Positions 1-8,702 of a stretch of DNA of 64,000 nt are shown here, piece after piece. Position 1 is the stretch's first letter, and every line of letters begins with the position of its first letter. The notes under the pieces were generated by a model. It was not told the origin of the DNA, made no database searches, and saw only the letters and a program-made list of their open reading frames with translations. The position numbers and the translations under genes were made by a program. The DNA is from Oligoflexia bacterium (lineage in GTDB: Bacteria; Bdellovibrionota; UBA1018): the NCBI GenBank assembly GCA_903935335.1, contig CAIZRG010000059.1, forward strand, positions 1 through 64,000, given 5' to 3'.

Positions 1-221
1 AACATCGCTTTCCTTGATTAGTCCTTTTTTCGTTGTAATAATTCATAAAAATATCTATATCAGAATTATTTTATCCAGTTAAGATTGTATTCTATAGCTA
101 GCACGTTTTTCTTCCAAAAACGGCCCCCACATGAGGAATAAATTAGGTGCCCCATCTCACCTTTACAGGTTCACCTGTATAGCTCAGTTAAACAGTAAGT
201 CAAATTTTAATCCATCAGACC
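1..221. other. Intergenic end of window, no gene seen
   Basis: AT-rich stretch downstream of the leftward epimerase gene. No convincing reading frame was seen. Positions 164-179 form a perfect 16-base palindrome (TACAGGTTCACCTGTA with a two-base centre). Positions 104-122 can form a 7-bp hairpin (CGTTTTT/AAAAACG). For leftward transcription this could help termination, but there is no strong U tract. Function is unassigned. Confidence 0.4.
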
Positions 222-1280
222 CTAAGAAAACCGATGCCACTGGATTGTCCTCTCAACGGATTCCTCCAAACTAAAAACTTTCTTTAAACCCAGCTCTTCA
301 CTTGCTCTTGCAATGGAAGGTACGTAACGCTCTGGAGGATGATTTTTGAGAGCCGCTTGAGCCACACTCACCTGCAAAGGAAAACCGCTCTGACTGCCCA
401 CTTGAGCGACTGTTTGCGCAAGTTTTAAAATAGGAAGATCTTCGTCTGATCCAACATTATAAGCCCGTCCTTGCTGTCCCCAAATTAGAACTCCCAATAG
501 CCAGACCACCAAATCTGAACCATAAAGATAAGAACGATAGGGTGTTCCATCCCCTCCCACCCGAATTGGTCCCCCAGCAAGAGCATCCCCGATGAAGTTA
601 CCCACCGCAAAATGTGAGTTTAAAGATAAAAAAGGCCCAACAAATGCAAAACAACGAGCAATGGTAGTCTCCATCTGAGTGGGCTTTGAGTAAAGTACCG
701 AAAGAAACTCTGCTACCCTCTTTCCTTCTGAATAAGCAGAAGAAAAACTTAAAGGATCAGGTCCTCCCATATACTCCTCAGATACATGAGTCAATTGAGA
801 GGGTTGTCTGCCATACACAGCCCCGGAACTCACCAAAAGAAACCGTCTCACCCCCTTTTGCACTCCCAACTCAAGAACATGACGAGTCCCTTGAGTAATC
901 GTATCAAACATCAAAAAAGGGTCTTGAGTATTCAACTGAAAACTCGCATCCGTCGCTGCGTGAAGAATATGAGTAAAAGAGTCCTCTGGGAAAACGAAAT
1001 TCCGGACATCACCCGGATAAAGCTTCACAAAAGGAAGATCAGCAAGCCTAGGTGACTTTATCCTAAAAGCAACAGGATTCCTGGTCAAAACTGTTAAACT
1101 TAAGTCTAAATTCAGCTCTTGATAAAGCCAAGCGAACCCTTCAAGCAACCAACACCCAAAAAACCCAGTCCCCCCAGTCAAAAAAAGACGAATTGGTCCT
1201 GCATTGGATATAAAATCAAGAAGCTTAGAATGAGCAAAAAAAGATCTCCTCAAATCTTCAGCAAGGATTTGATCAGACAT
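222..1280 (-). CDS. NAD-dependent epimerase/dehydratase, nucleotide-sugar type
   Basis: Extended short-chain dehydrogenase of about 352 residues. The N-terminal nucleotide-binding glycine motif TGGTGFFG lies near residues 35-42. The catalytic Ser (SSGAVYG, about 151-157) and the Tyr-x3-Lys pair (YSEGK, about 183-187) are all present. The family acts on nucleotide-activated sugars in the cytosol. The ATG at 1280 is preferred over an upstream TTG at 1295, because the extra residues are not part of the fold. It faces left, away from the polysaccharide cluster that starts near 3 kb. Together with the ddhC-like and ddhB-like genes it might supply a last reduction or epimerisation of a 6-deoxy or 3,6-dideoxy sugar. 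That role is inference; the exact substrate cannot be read from the sequence. Confidence 0.85.
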   Translation of the reverse strand: MSDQILAEDLRRSFFAHSKLLDFISNAGPIRLFLTGGTGFFGCWLLEGFAWLYQELNLDLSLTVLTRNPVAFRIKSPRLADLPFVKLYPGDVRNFVFPEDSFTHILHAATDASFQLNTQDPFLMFDTITQGTRHVLELGVQKGVRRFLLVSSGAVYGRQPSQLTHVSEEYMGGPDPLSFSSAYSEGKRVAEFLSVLYSKPTQMETTIARCFAFVGPFLSLNSHFAVGNFIGDALAGGPIRVGGDGTPYRSYLYGSDLVVWLLGVLIWGQQGRAYNVGSDEDLPILKLAQTVAQVGSQSGFPLQVSVAQAALKNHPPERYVPSIARASEELGLKKVFSLEESVERTIQWHRFS

Positions 1281-1379
1281 AAAAAATGAGCTCAAAACTA
1301 AGAAGATAAAACACAGTGCACTGACTTTTAACTAAAAACCAGACTTCCTTCAAGAGACAAGTTTTAGATTTAATCTTAG

Positions 1380-2561
1380 CTACTCAGACTCTGAAGAACA
1401 GCTGCTCAATCCATGAGTAGAACTGGATTCATCAGAACTAGATTCATAGCTTTGGAGATTAACAGATTTTTTAGCATGAATCCCAACAACAAAAGGCTCA
1501 TGTATGGGGTCCATATCTTCTAAATTTAAAGGAGTCATTTTGTCTTTGAGTGAAAAATAATGAGTTTCAATGATATCAAATCCCATCGATTCAAATAAAC
1601 AGCTTAAAACTCTTGCATTAAAATAATGACTCACTGTTTTGGCCATTCTAACATCAAAAAACTCAGGTTTTCCCGGCGTCATAATAAAACCTGGAACACT
1701 CTCACAAGCGTAAGGCAAACGATCCCCTGATAAAAAAGAATGCTTTGTATCTGAAATCAATCCAATCTGTTGACTAAAACCTGTAAAAAAATGATCTTCA
1801 GGACATCTCTTGAACTGATGATAAACTGAGGCCATAGCAAAGGGTTGAACCTGGGCGGTTAAAAACACCTGCCCACCTGGAGTAAGAACTTCATAAATTT
1901 CTTCGACATATTTTTCAACCTCTTGAGGATTGAGTGAATTCAGAACATTTTCTGACCAAACCAGATTGAAATAATTTGAAAGTATTTGCTTTTTCTTCTC
2001 AAAGTCACTGTTATTCATGAAGTGAAAAACTCTTTGTTCTTCTTCATCGGGCCCTAAAAAAAGAGATGCTTGATCCATGCTGTTTTCAATCCCTTGAAAA
2101 GCCTCTTGAAGACCATCAACAGCAATGACTCTGCCGCCTGCTGCAACCATTTTCCAAATCATGAAACCATTCCCAGTCCCAAAATCAAGAACTTTAACTC
2201 GCTTTTGTGTCTCAGAACATTTTTTATAAAAATTCAACTCTCTGAAAAGTTTTAATTTCTTTAAAAATTTTAATTTAAAATAATCAAGCCCACCATGGAC
2301 TGTCCTAAAGTATTGAAAATTTATCTCTGGTGCAAAGTTTTTTTGATAAAATCTTAAATTCTTTGACCCAACAATAACCTCATCTTCTTCAAGATGAGCC
2401 CATTGTTTTGCAGTCTCAAGATTTTCCAAACCAAACACCCAATCGATAGGCATCAATTTTTTCTGAAGAACATTGCTACCTTCCCCACTTTCAGAGCCTG
2501 CCTGCACTGAACCGCACAAAACTAACAAAACAAAACCGAATAAAAAACTACTTTTCTTCAA
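1380..2561 (-). CDS. Exported SAM-dependent methyltransferase-like protein
   Basis: A 393-residue protein that begins with a typical Sec signal peptide (MKKSS, hydrophobic core, likely cleavage after VQA near residue 21). A class I SAM-methyltransferase core follows: motif I VLDFGTGNG at about 124-132, the acidic end of strand 2 at VDG about 148-150, and a motif IV-like segment near SENVLNSLNPQEVE with a following LTPGG turn. The C-terminal 25 residues are a low-complexity Ser/Glu/Asp tail. A strong Shine-Dalgarno AGGAG sits about 7 bases upstream of the ATG. Methyltransferases of this class normally work in the cytosol where SAM is made, so export is odd and suggests action inside another cell. 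The substrate is unknown. Confidence 0.75.
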   Translation of the reverse strand: MKKSSFLFGFVLLVLCGSVQAGSESGEGSNVLQKKLMPIDWVFGLENLETAKQWAHLEEDEVIVGSKNLRFYQKNFAPEINFQYFRTVHGGLDYFKLKFLKKLKLFRELNFYKKCSETQKRVKVLDFGTGNGFMIWKMVAAGGRVIAVDGLQEAFQGIENSMDQASLFLGPDEEEQRVFHFMNNSDFEKKKQILSNYFNLVWSENVLNSLNPQEVEKYVEEIYEVLTPGGQVFLTAQVQPFAMASVYHQFKRCPEDHFFTGFSQQIGLISDTKHSFLSGDRLPYACESVPGFIMTPGKPEFFDVRMAKTVSHYFNARVLSCLFESMGFDIIETHYFSLKDKMTPLNLEDMDPIHEPFVVGIHAKKSVNLQSYESSSDESSSTHGLSSCSSESE

Positions 2562-3039
2562 TTTTTTCTCCTAAACCTCTTAGCTACGGTCTCTCAAGAG
2601 AAACCTATAATTAATTAAATTTAGATACTATCTATTACACAAAATATATTTTTTCAAATATTTTTAAATTGTTTTTAAATAAATTAATATAATTGAGAAG
2701 ATTTTATTTAATTGAATAGGTAGAATTATTAATGAATAAAATTAATTCATTTAAAAAATAAACTTAGAGCTTGCTTTCGTCACTCCCCCCCCCCACCCCA
2801 CTTCCTCTCGTTTCTTTTTTTTCTGTTTGACGCGTCAATCAAAAAATCGATGAAGATCCGAGAAAAATCTGAATTTTTTAAAACTCGCAGCCAATCTCAC
2901 ACCCATAGACTGACTGCAACTTTTTGAATTTATGGTTGAATTTATGGTTGAATTTATGGTTGAAGTTACGCGAAAATTTTAGTGAGAAGCTCTCTTTCAC
3001 CTTGCCACCCCCCCTAAAGTTGTGTTCAAATCCACACTC
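2562..3039. promoter_or_regulatory. AT-rich intergenic region with C10 tract, palindrome and 12-bp tandem repeats
   Basis: Gap between the leftward methyltransferase and the rightward ddhC-like gene. It starts very AT-rich. It then holds a run of ten C at 2785-2794 followed by A and four more C, a perfect 12-base palindrome TTGACGCGTCAA at 2827-2838, and three exact tandem copies of GAATTTATGGTT at 2926-2961. No protein gene is supported. The position immediately before the polysaccharide genes makes this a likely control region. A homopolymer and short repeats here could vary promoter spacing, but that is inference. Confidence 0.5.
2926..2961. repeat. Three tandem copies of a 12-bp unit
   Basis: The unit GAATTTATGGTT occurs three times without mismatch and a partial fourth copy starts (GAAGTT). 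It lies about 80 bases before the ddhC-like start. Because the unit is a multiple of three it also gives a repeated Phe-Asn-His-Lys frame on the minus strand, which I do not regard as coding. Confidence 0.9.
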
Positions 3040-4413
3040 ATGACCATGTCGTCTCAGCTCCCACAACTAGAAGAAAATCTCGGCCGCTTTAAAACCGAAC
3101 GATTTGCTGTTCTTCAAGCCGCACGTGATTATTTTCTGGCTTCGCAGAACTCAAAGACCTTCATCCCTGGTGAAACTTACATCCCAGTCACCACCAAAGT
3201 AGTTGATAGCAACGATTTAACTTTTCTCATCGATGCGTCTTTAGACCTTTGGCTAACTGCCGGTCGATATGCCCGAGAGTTTGAATCGAAAATTCCTACC
3301 TACTTTGGACGAAAAACCTCAGGCCTACTTGTCAATAGTGGCTCGAGTGCAAATCTAGTGGCCATCAGTAGCCTAGGCGCACCCATGATGGAGGACTTTA
3401 AAATGAAGCCTTTAGACAAAGGCGCTGAAGTCATCACAGCAGCAGCAGGCTTCCCCACCACGGTCAACCCCATTATCCAAAATGGCTGGATTCCTGTCTT
3501 TGTCGATGTGGACTTGAACACCTTGAATGCTACCCCTGAAGCTGTCATGGCAGCCCGGACTCCAAAAACAAGGGCAGTTGTTCTAGCACACACTCTAGGA
3601 AACCCCTACCGCTCAGACCAATTAGCTGAATGGTGCAAAAAAGAAGGCCTCTACCTCATTGAAGACTGTTGTGATGCCCTTGGAGCAACTATTAATGAAG
3701 CCCCAGTAGGATCATTTGGAGATTATGCTACCCTGAGCTTCTATCCTGCCCATCACATTACGATGGGTGAAGGAGGAGTCGTCATTTCACGAGACGGTAG
3801 GCTTAAACGAGTTGCAGAGAGTATGCGAGACTGGGGTCGAGATTGCTGGTGTGAGCCTGGTCAAGACAATACCTGTGGCAAACGTTTTGATTGGACATTA
3901 GGACAACTTCCATGTGGATATGACCATAAATATACTTATTCAAATATTGGATACAATTTAAAAGTAACTGACATGCAAGCTGCAGTAGGCTTATCGCAAC
4001 TGGATAAACTTCCAAAATTCATTGAAGCACGTCGGAAAAACTGGAAAAAACTTTATGAAGGGATTCAAAACTCTCCTGTTCTCAAGGAAGATCTCTCTCC
4101 AGCTCTACCCACCCAAGGCACAAATCCAAGCTGGTTTGGATTCCCGCTGCATTGCTCTGACCGAATCCATCGAGACCGACTTGTTCGAACCTTAGAAGAA
4201 AAAAAAATAGGGACTCGCCTAGTTTTTGGAGGAAATCTAACAAAACAGCCGGCCTACCGGAACGTCCAGTATCTTATATCAGGGAGTCTTTCAGCCACAG
4301 ACCAAATTATGGCTAAAAGTTTTTGGATTGGAGTCCATCCTGCTTTAGAAGATGCACACATCCATTACATGCTGGATCAATTGGAAAAAACGGTTAAACT
4401 GTGTAAAGTTTGA
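3040..4413 (+). CDS. rfbH: CDP-6-deoxy-xylo-4-hexulose-3-dehydrase-like (DdhC/RfbH family)
   Basis: About 457 residues, sugar aminotransferase fold. The motif SFYPAHHITMGEGG (about 233-246) has His where PLP aminotransferases carry the Schiff-base Lys. This is the hallmark of the E1 dehydrase that removes the 3-hydroxyl of CDP-4-keto-6-deoxyglucose. The Cys pattern C-W-C-x7-C at about 269-279, followed by CGKRF and a GYDHKYTYSNIGYNLK-like stretch, matches the iron-sulfur-binding region of this family. Product: precursor of 3,6-dideoxyhexoses such as abequose, paratose, tyvelose or colitose-like O-antigen sugars. The next gene is a CDP-glucose 4,6-dehydratase-like protein 15 bases on. Start chosen at ATG 3040; GTG 3022 and ATG 3046 are alternatives and no clear ribosome-binding site decides. 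Confidence 0.88.
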   Translation: MTMSSQLPQLEENLGRFKTERFAVLQAARDYFLASQNSKTFIPGETYIPVTTKVVDSNDLTFLIDASLDLWLTAGRYAREFESKIPTYFGRKTSGLLVNSGSSANLVAISSLGAPMMEDFKMKPLDKGAEVITAAAGFPTTVNPIIQNGWIPVFVDVDLNTLNATPEAVMAARTPKTRAVVLAHTLGNPYRSDQLAEWCKKEGLYLIEDCCDALGATINEAPVGSFGDYATLSFYPAHHITMGEGGVVISRDGRLKRVAESMRDWGRDCWCEPGQDNTCGKRFDWTLGQLPCGYDHKYTYSNIGYNLKVTDMQAAVGLSQLDKLPKFIEARRKNWKKLYEGIQNSPVLKEDLSPALPTQGTNPSWFGFPLHCSDRIHRDRLVRTLEEKKIGTRLVFGGNLTKQPAYRNVQYLISGSLSATDQIMAKSFWIGVHPALEDAHIHYMLDQLEKTVKLCKV

Positions 4414-4428
4414 TAAAAGTAAGGATTT

Positions 4429-5448
4429 ATGTCGGAGTCTATACAAAGATCACCCCTTCAAGGGAAGCAAGTTTTTATCACAGGAGCAACGGGATTACTT
4501 GGATCTCACCTCACACGCCTTTTATGTGAGCAAGGAGCTCAAGTTATTGCCCTGATTCGAGACTCCATCCCCCAATCCTTATTTTACAGCCCTGAGCCAG
4601 ACTGGAGTCTTGATAAAAAAGTCATCACAGTTCGAGGTGAAATTGAAAATTTTGATCTCCTTGAAAGAGTCATAAATGAATATGAAATTGAGACTGTTTT
4701 TCATCTCGCCGCTCAAACTATTGTAGGAACTGCAAACCGACATCCTCGAGCAACTTTTGAAGCCAATATTGCTGGAACATGGAACATCTTAGAAGCAGCA
4801 CGGGTTCACCCAAGCAAAATCAAACAAATCATTATCGCCTCTTCTGATAAGGCTTATGGCAATCTAAACGGAGATGCTTACGATGAAAGCTTCCCCCTCA
4901 GGGGAGAGCACCCTTATGATGTTTCAAAAAGCTGTGCTGATTTGATTTCTCAAGCTTATTTTAAAAGTTATGACTTACCTATTTCTATTACTCGATGCGG
5001 AAATTTTTTTGGACCTGGAGATTTAAACTTTAATAGAATTGTACCAGGAACCATCAGAGACGCTCTGTCAGACCGAAATCCGATCATTCGAAGTAATGGC
5101 CTCTTTATTCGAGATTATATCTATGCTCCGGATGGAGCTTATGCTTACTTGACTTTAGCCCAATCCATGACTGAAAATTCTCAGAATCAAAAAATCCGAT
5201 TTTCCGGACAAGCATTTAACTTCTCCTATGGACTAAGACTCTCCGTCATTGACTTAGTGAAAAAAATCCTCTTCCTGATGGGAAAAGAGAATTTAAAACC
5301 TCAAATTTTAAATGAAGCCGATCATGAAATCCCAGTTCAAAGTCTCAACAGCAATAAAGCCAAACAGCAACTCGAATGGAAGCCCCGCTTTGGATTTGAA
5401 GAAGGCCTCAAAAAAACGATCGAATGGTACCAAAAACTTCTTTCTTAA
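4429..5448 (+). CDS. rfbG: CDP-glucose 4,6-dehydratase-like SDR protein
   Basis: A 339-residue extended SDR enzyme. TGATGLLG near residues 20-27 binds NAD. The active site shows SSDKAYGN and the YDVSK Tyr/Lys pair. The phrase HPYDVSKSCADLI, followed by RCGNFFGPGDLNFNRIVPG, is typical of the CDP-glucose/GDP-mannose 4,6-dehydratase branch. With the ddhC-like gene directly upstream it most likely makes CDP-4-keto-6-deoxyglucose, the substrate of that enzyme. A glucose-1-phosphate cytidylyltransferase (ddhA) is not in the window, so assignment to the CDP pathway rests on the neighbour. The preceding AAGTAAGGATTT contains a usable ribosome-binding site. Confidence 0.75.
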   Translation: MSESIQRSPLQGKQVFITGATGLLGSHLTRLLCEQGAQVIALIRDSIPQSLFYSPEPDWSLDKKVITVRGEIENFDLLERVINEYEIETVFHLAAQTIVGTANRHPRATFEANIAGTWNILEAARVHPSKIKQIIIASSDKAYGNLNGDAYDESFPLRGEHPYDVSKSCADLISQAYFKSYDLPISITRCGNFFGPGDLNFNRIVPGTIRDALSDRNPIIRSNGLFIRDYIYAPDGAYAYLTLAQSMTENSQNQKIRFSGQAFNFSYGLRLSVIDLVKKILFLMGKENLKPQILNEADHEIPVQSLNSNKAKQQLEWKPRFGFEEGLKKTIEWYQKLLS

Positions 5449-6440
5449 ACCCTAAAATCACTTCAGCCCCCCCCCTTTCTCCTCACTGGAAAATCCGAAA
5501 AATCGGAATTGCCATGGCTATTTATCGCCCTGACTTATGTAATCTCAGAGAGCAACTTCAGAGCATCCAAGACCAAAGCTTTTTAAACTGGATCTGCGTT
5601 ATTTCAAGCGATAGTCCACTGACTGAACTGCTTGAAGCACCTGAAATTGAAAAATTTAAACAGGACCCCCGATTTCAATGGCATGAAAACCCTTCTCGAC
5701 TCGGACACAAGCATAATTTCGAGAAGGCCACTCAACTGACTCTTCAAGAAAAAGTGGATGCCATTAGCTTTTCTGATCAGGACGATCTTTGGTACCCAGA
5801 AAAACTAGCTCTATCAGCCGCTCTTTTAGAACAAAAGGGACCTCTCTGTGCAGTTCATTGTGATATGCACATTCTCACCTCTCATTCAGAAATTTTACCT
5901 AAAACAGGCTGGGACCTAGAAAAAAGAGGAGTCCTTCACAAGGGCATTCTTCACCTTTTAATCCGAAATATCGTAGCTGGATGTGGACTCCTCATGGATG
6001 CTCAACTCCTTCAAACGGATTTTAATATCCCTGAAGCTGCCCACTATCACGACCATTGGTACGCCCTGATCGCTGCTTCTCAAGGGGGCGTGCATCCCAT
6101 TTTTACACCGCTTTACGCCTATCGGCAACATAGTGAAAACGTGGTAGGAATGACCCCTTTTAGGGGCATTTTCACTTTACCCAAGGCACTTCCAAATAAA
6201 ATCAACACAAAAGAAATCTTTCAGTTCTGTCAACAAAAATGGGCAAACTCTCATGCTTTAGCCCTAGCGGCTCGCCATGCAAAACTCCCCTTAGCATGGA
6301 TTGAACGCCTTCTTTTAATTTCTCCACTGGATTTAGGTTTTGGACTTTTTATTCTAGGTTTAATGAACTTGCGACAAGATCGGCCCTTTGCTAGAGCGTG
6401 CTTCGCTCGTAGTCTAGGAAAGTTTTTGTCTCGGTTTTGA
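5424..6440 (+). CDS. Family 2 glycosyltransferase with a C9 tract near the start
   Basis: A 338-residue GT-A fold glycosyltransferase. The catalytic domain begins at IGIAMAIYRPD (about residue 27). It has the DxD-like SFSDQDDLWYPEKL near 117-130 and a later HYHDHWYALIAA segment. This family branch includes rhamnosyl- and other O-antigen transferases; the sugar is unknown. The ATG at 5424 lies inside the last codons of the upstream dehydratase. Codons 15-18 contain nine consecutive C (5467-5475). A length change of the tract would disconnect this start from the catalytic domain, leaving only a weaker ATG at 5514. This is a classic position for a phase-variable surface-sugar gene. Confidence 0.85.
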   Translation: MVPKTSFLNPKITSAPPLSPHWKIRKIGIAMAIYRPDLCNLREQLQSIQDQSFLNWICVISSDSPLTELLEAPEIEKFKQDPRFQWHENPSRLGHKHNFEKATQLTLQEKVDAISFSDQDDLWYPEKLALSAALLEQKGPLCAVHCDMHILTSHSEILPKTGWDLEKRGVLHKGILHLLIRNIVAGCGLLMDAQLLQTDFNIPEAAHYHDHWYALIAASQGGVHPIFTPLYAYRQHSENVVGMTPFRGIFTLPKALPNKINTKEIFQFCQQKWANSHALALAARHAKLPLAWIERLLLISPLDLGFGLFILGLMNLRQDRPFARACFARSLGKFLSRF

Positions 6441-6485
6441 TTTCACATTGACTTTATCTTCAGTTTATTTCAGTTTCACATCGAG

Positions 6486-8693
6486 ATGCAAAAAATAATC
6501 AACTTAATCTCTTTTAGAATCCAACAACTCAAATCATCCATTCGCTTTGAAGGTTGGATCGTGACTATCTATAAAACTGTAGCCTTTATAGGCAGACAAA
6601 CTCTGCCTTTGTGCATTCGAAATTATCGCCCTTGGGCTAAAAAAGAAATGAAAGACTTACTCTTTATTAATGGCTGCAGCCTTGACCACTGTAGGCGGTA
6701 TCGAATTCATCACCCCATGGAACAACTTATTTCTTTAGGAATGGAATGTAATGAATGTTGGTATGAAGCACTCAAATTAGAAGACCTTAAATATTATCGC
6801 GGATTTATCTTTTATCGAACTCCTATCACCCCTCTGATTCAAAACTTGATCCAAGAAGGAAAAGCACTCCATAAAACCTTTTTTTTTGACATCGATGATT
6901 TAGTGATGGATCCTCATTATACTAAAAATCTTCCTTATCTTAAAACTCTGAGCCCTTTAGAACAAGATCGTTATCAAGCGATTGTTTGCAGAATGAAGAA
7001 AACTCTCCAGCTTTGTGATGCAGCAATCACTTCCACCCCAGTTCTTGCCAAAGAACTCAGGCAATGGCTGCCCAATGTTTTTGTGAATCCTAATGTTGCC
7101 TCAGATTCCATGATTGGTCTTTCTGAAGCGGCCCTACAAAACGCTTATCCTAGGAAAAATCCAAATCGAATTGTCATTGGATACCTCAGTGGGAGTCTTT
7201 CTCATAACCCTGATTTTACAATGATTGCTCCTGCGCTAGCTCAAGTTTTGAGTGAAAACAAAAATGTAGAACTGCGATTGATCGGCCTCATTGAGCTTCC
7301 AAAGGCACTAGCACCCTATCGTTCTCAAATAAAGACCCTTCCTCTCATGAAGTGGACTGCTCTTCCAAAAGCTCTTGCTGACTTAGATATTAATCTTGCT
7401 CCATTAGAAGACTCTCTTTTTAACCACGCTAAATCTGAGAACCGATGGATGGAGGCTGCCTGGCTTAAGATTCCTACCTTAGCAAGCCATATCGGACGTG
7501 TCTCTGAAGTCACACAACATCTCAAAGATAGCTACCTTGTTCAAAATACAACTCAAAGTTGGCTAGAAGGGCTCAGAGAGTTAGTTTACTCGGCTTCACT
7601 TCGAAACTCGATTGGCCTTCAAGCTTACTATCGGGTAAAAAAAGATTACCACACCCTGTCTTCAGGAATTGAGTTTAAGCAATTTATTTTAAATCAACTT
7701 GCCCCAAACATAGGTTTTATTCTACCCATGACTGATCCTCGCGGTGGGGTTCATATCGTGATTCGACACGCCCATATTTTAAAAAAGAACGGATATGATG
7801 TCACCCTTTTTTCAAAAAGTAAACAAGGCAGCAATATCATCGACTCCTTAGGCACTCTGCCTGTCGTTTCGTTAAAAAAATCTAAAATTCAGGGATCCTT
7901 TGACCATCTAGTCAGTACACTTTGGTCAACCAACTCAGTAGTCTCTCATCACAACTGGACTCAAAGAAAGAGCTACCTGGTTCAAGGCTATGAGGTTGAC
8001 TTCATGCCGCCTTCTCATCGCTATCGAAAACAAGCACGAGCAACCTATCAACAAATGGGATTCCAATACCTCACCATTTCTCGCTGGTGTGAAGATTGGC
8101 TTAAAAAGGAGTTTGCAATCCATGCCCGATTTGCTCCCAATGGAATTGATTTAAATCTTTTTCAAAAGGTGAATAGAAATTTTAGGGAAAAAAAATGGCG
8201 AATTCTTATCGAAGGCAGTGCGCTTCAACCCCTTAAAAATATTGATGAGAGCTTTCAAATCATTCAACAACTTCCTGAGGAAGAATTTGAAATTTGGTAC
8301 CTGACTTATGAAGGAAAACCTAAATCCTGGTATCGAGTGGATCAATTATTTCAAAGAGTTCCTTACAAAGAAGTCCCTCAGATTTATCAAAAATGCCATC
8401 TCCTCCTAAAAACAAGCTTTCTAGAAAGCTTTTCCTACCCTCCCCTCGAAATGATGGCCACCGGAGGACTCGTCGTTGCCCGAGCTAATTCTGGTAATCT
8501 CGAATACCTCAAGCACGGAGAAAATTGCCTTTCTTATGACGACAGTGAGTGGAAAAAGGCTGTCTCTTGGATTGAAGAGCTTAAGAAAAATGAAAATTTG
8601 GTTCAAACTCTTGTTGCTGGCGGCCTAAAAGTCGCAAAAAATCGAAATTGGGATGACCTCGAAAGTCAAATCTTAAAGCTGTATTGCCCTTGA
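6486..8693 (+). CDS. Large tandem-domain glycosyltransferase (two GT-B-like modules)
   Basis: 735 residues, about twice the size of a single GT-B enzyme. The first half carries a GT4/DUF-type module with FFFDIDDLV (about 134-142), RIVIGYLSGS and a weak nucleotide-binding end (NRWMEAAWLKIPTLAS). The second half restarts at about residue 400 with NIGFILPMTDPRGGVHIVIRH. It continues to a GT4 signature in SFLESFSYPPLEMMATGG with the E-x7-E pattern. Two activities for polysaccharide assembly in one chain are likely; the sugars are not readable. It sits after the GT2 gene in the same direction. A T9 tract (6889-6897) lies in frame in the first module. Confidence 0.8.
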   Translation: MQKIINLISFRIQQLKSSIRFEGWIVTIYKTVAFIGRQTLPLCIRNYRPWAKKEMKDLLFINGCSLDHCRRYRIHHPMEQLISLGMECNECWYEALKLEDLKYYRGFIFYRTPITPLIQNLIQEGKALHKTFFFDIDDLVMDPHYTKNLPYLKTLSPLEQDRYQAIVCRMKKTLQLCDAAITSTPVLAKELRQWLPNVFVNPNVASDSMIGLSEAALQNAYPRKNPNRIVIGYLSGSLSHNPDFTMIAPALAQVLSENKNVELRLIGLIELPKALAPYRSQIKTLPLMKWTALPKALADLDINLAPLEDSLFNHAKSENRWMEAAWLKIPTLASHIGRVSEVTQHLKDSYLVQNTTQSWLEGLRELVYSASLRNSIGLQAYYRVKKDYHTLSSGIEFKQFILNQLAPNIGFILPMTDPRGGVHIVIRHAHILKKNGYDVTLFSKSKQGSNIIDSLGTLPVVSLKKSKIQGSFDHLVSTLWSTNSVVSHHNWTQRKSYLVQGYEVDFMPPSHRYRKQARATYQQMGFQYLTISRWCEDWLKKEFAIHARFAPNGIDLNLFQKVNRNFREKKWRILIEGSALQPLKNIDESFQIIQQLPEEEFEIWYLTYEGKPKSWYRVDQLFQRVPYKEVPQIYQKCHLLLKTSFLESFSYPPLEMMATGGLVVARANSGNLEYLKHGENCLSYDDSEWKKAVSWIEELKKNENLVQTLVAGGLKVAKNRNWDDLESQILKLYCP

Positions 8694-8702
8694 AATGCTC
8701 TT

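Noticed and set aside
3000..3040. A GTGTTCAAATCCACAC segment resembling a tRNA T-arm
   Set aside because: The stem does not pair properly, and no acceptor, D or anticodon arms are found nearby. It lies at the ddhC start.
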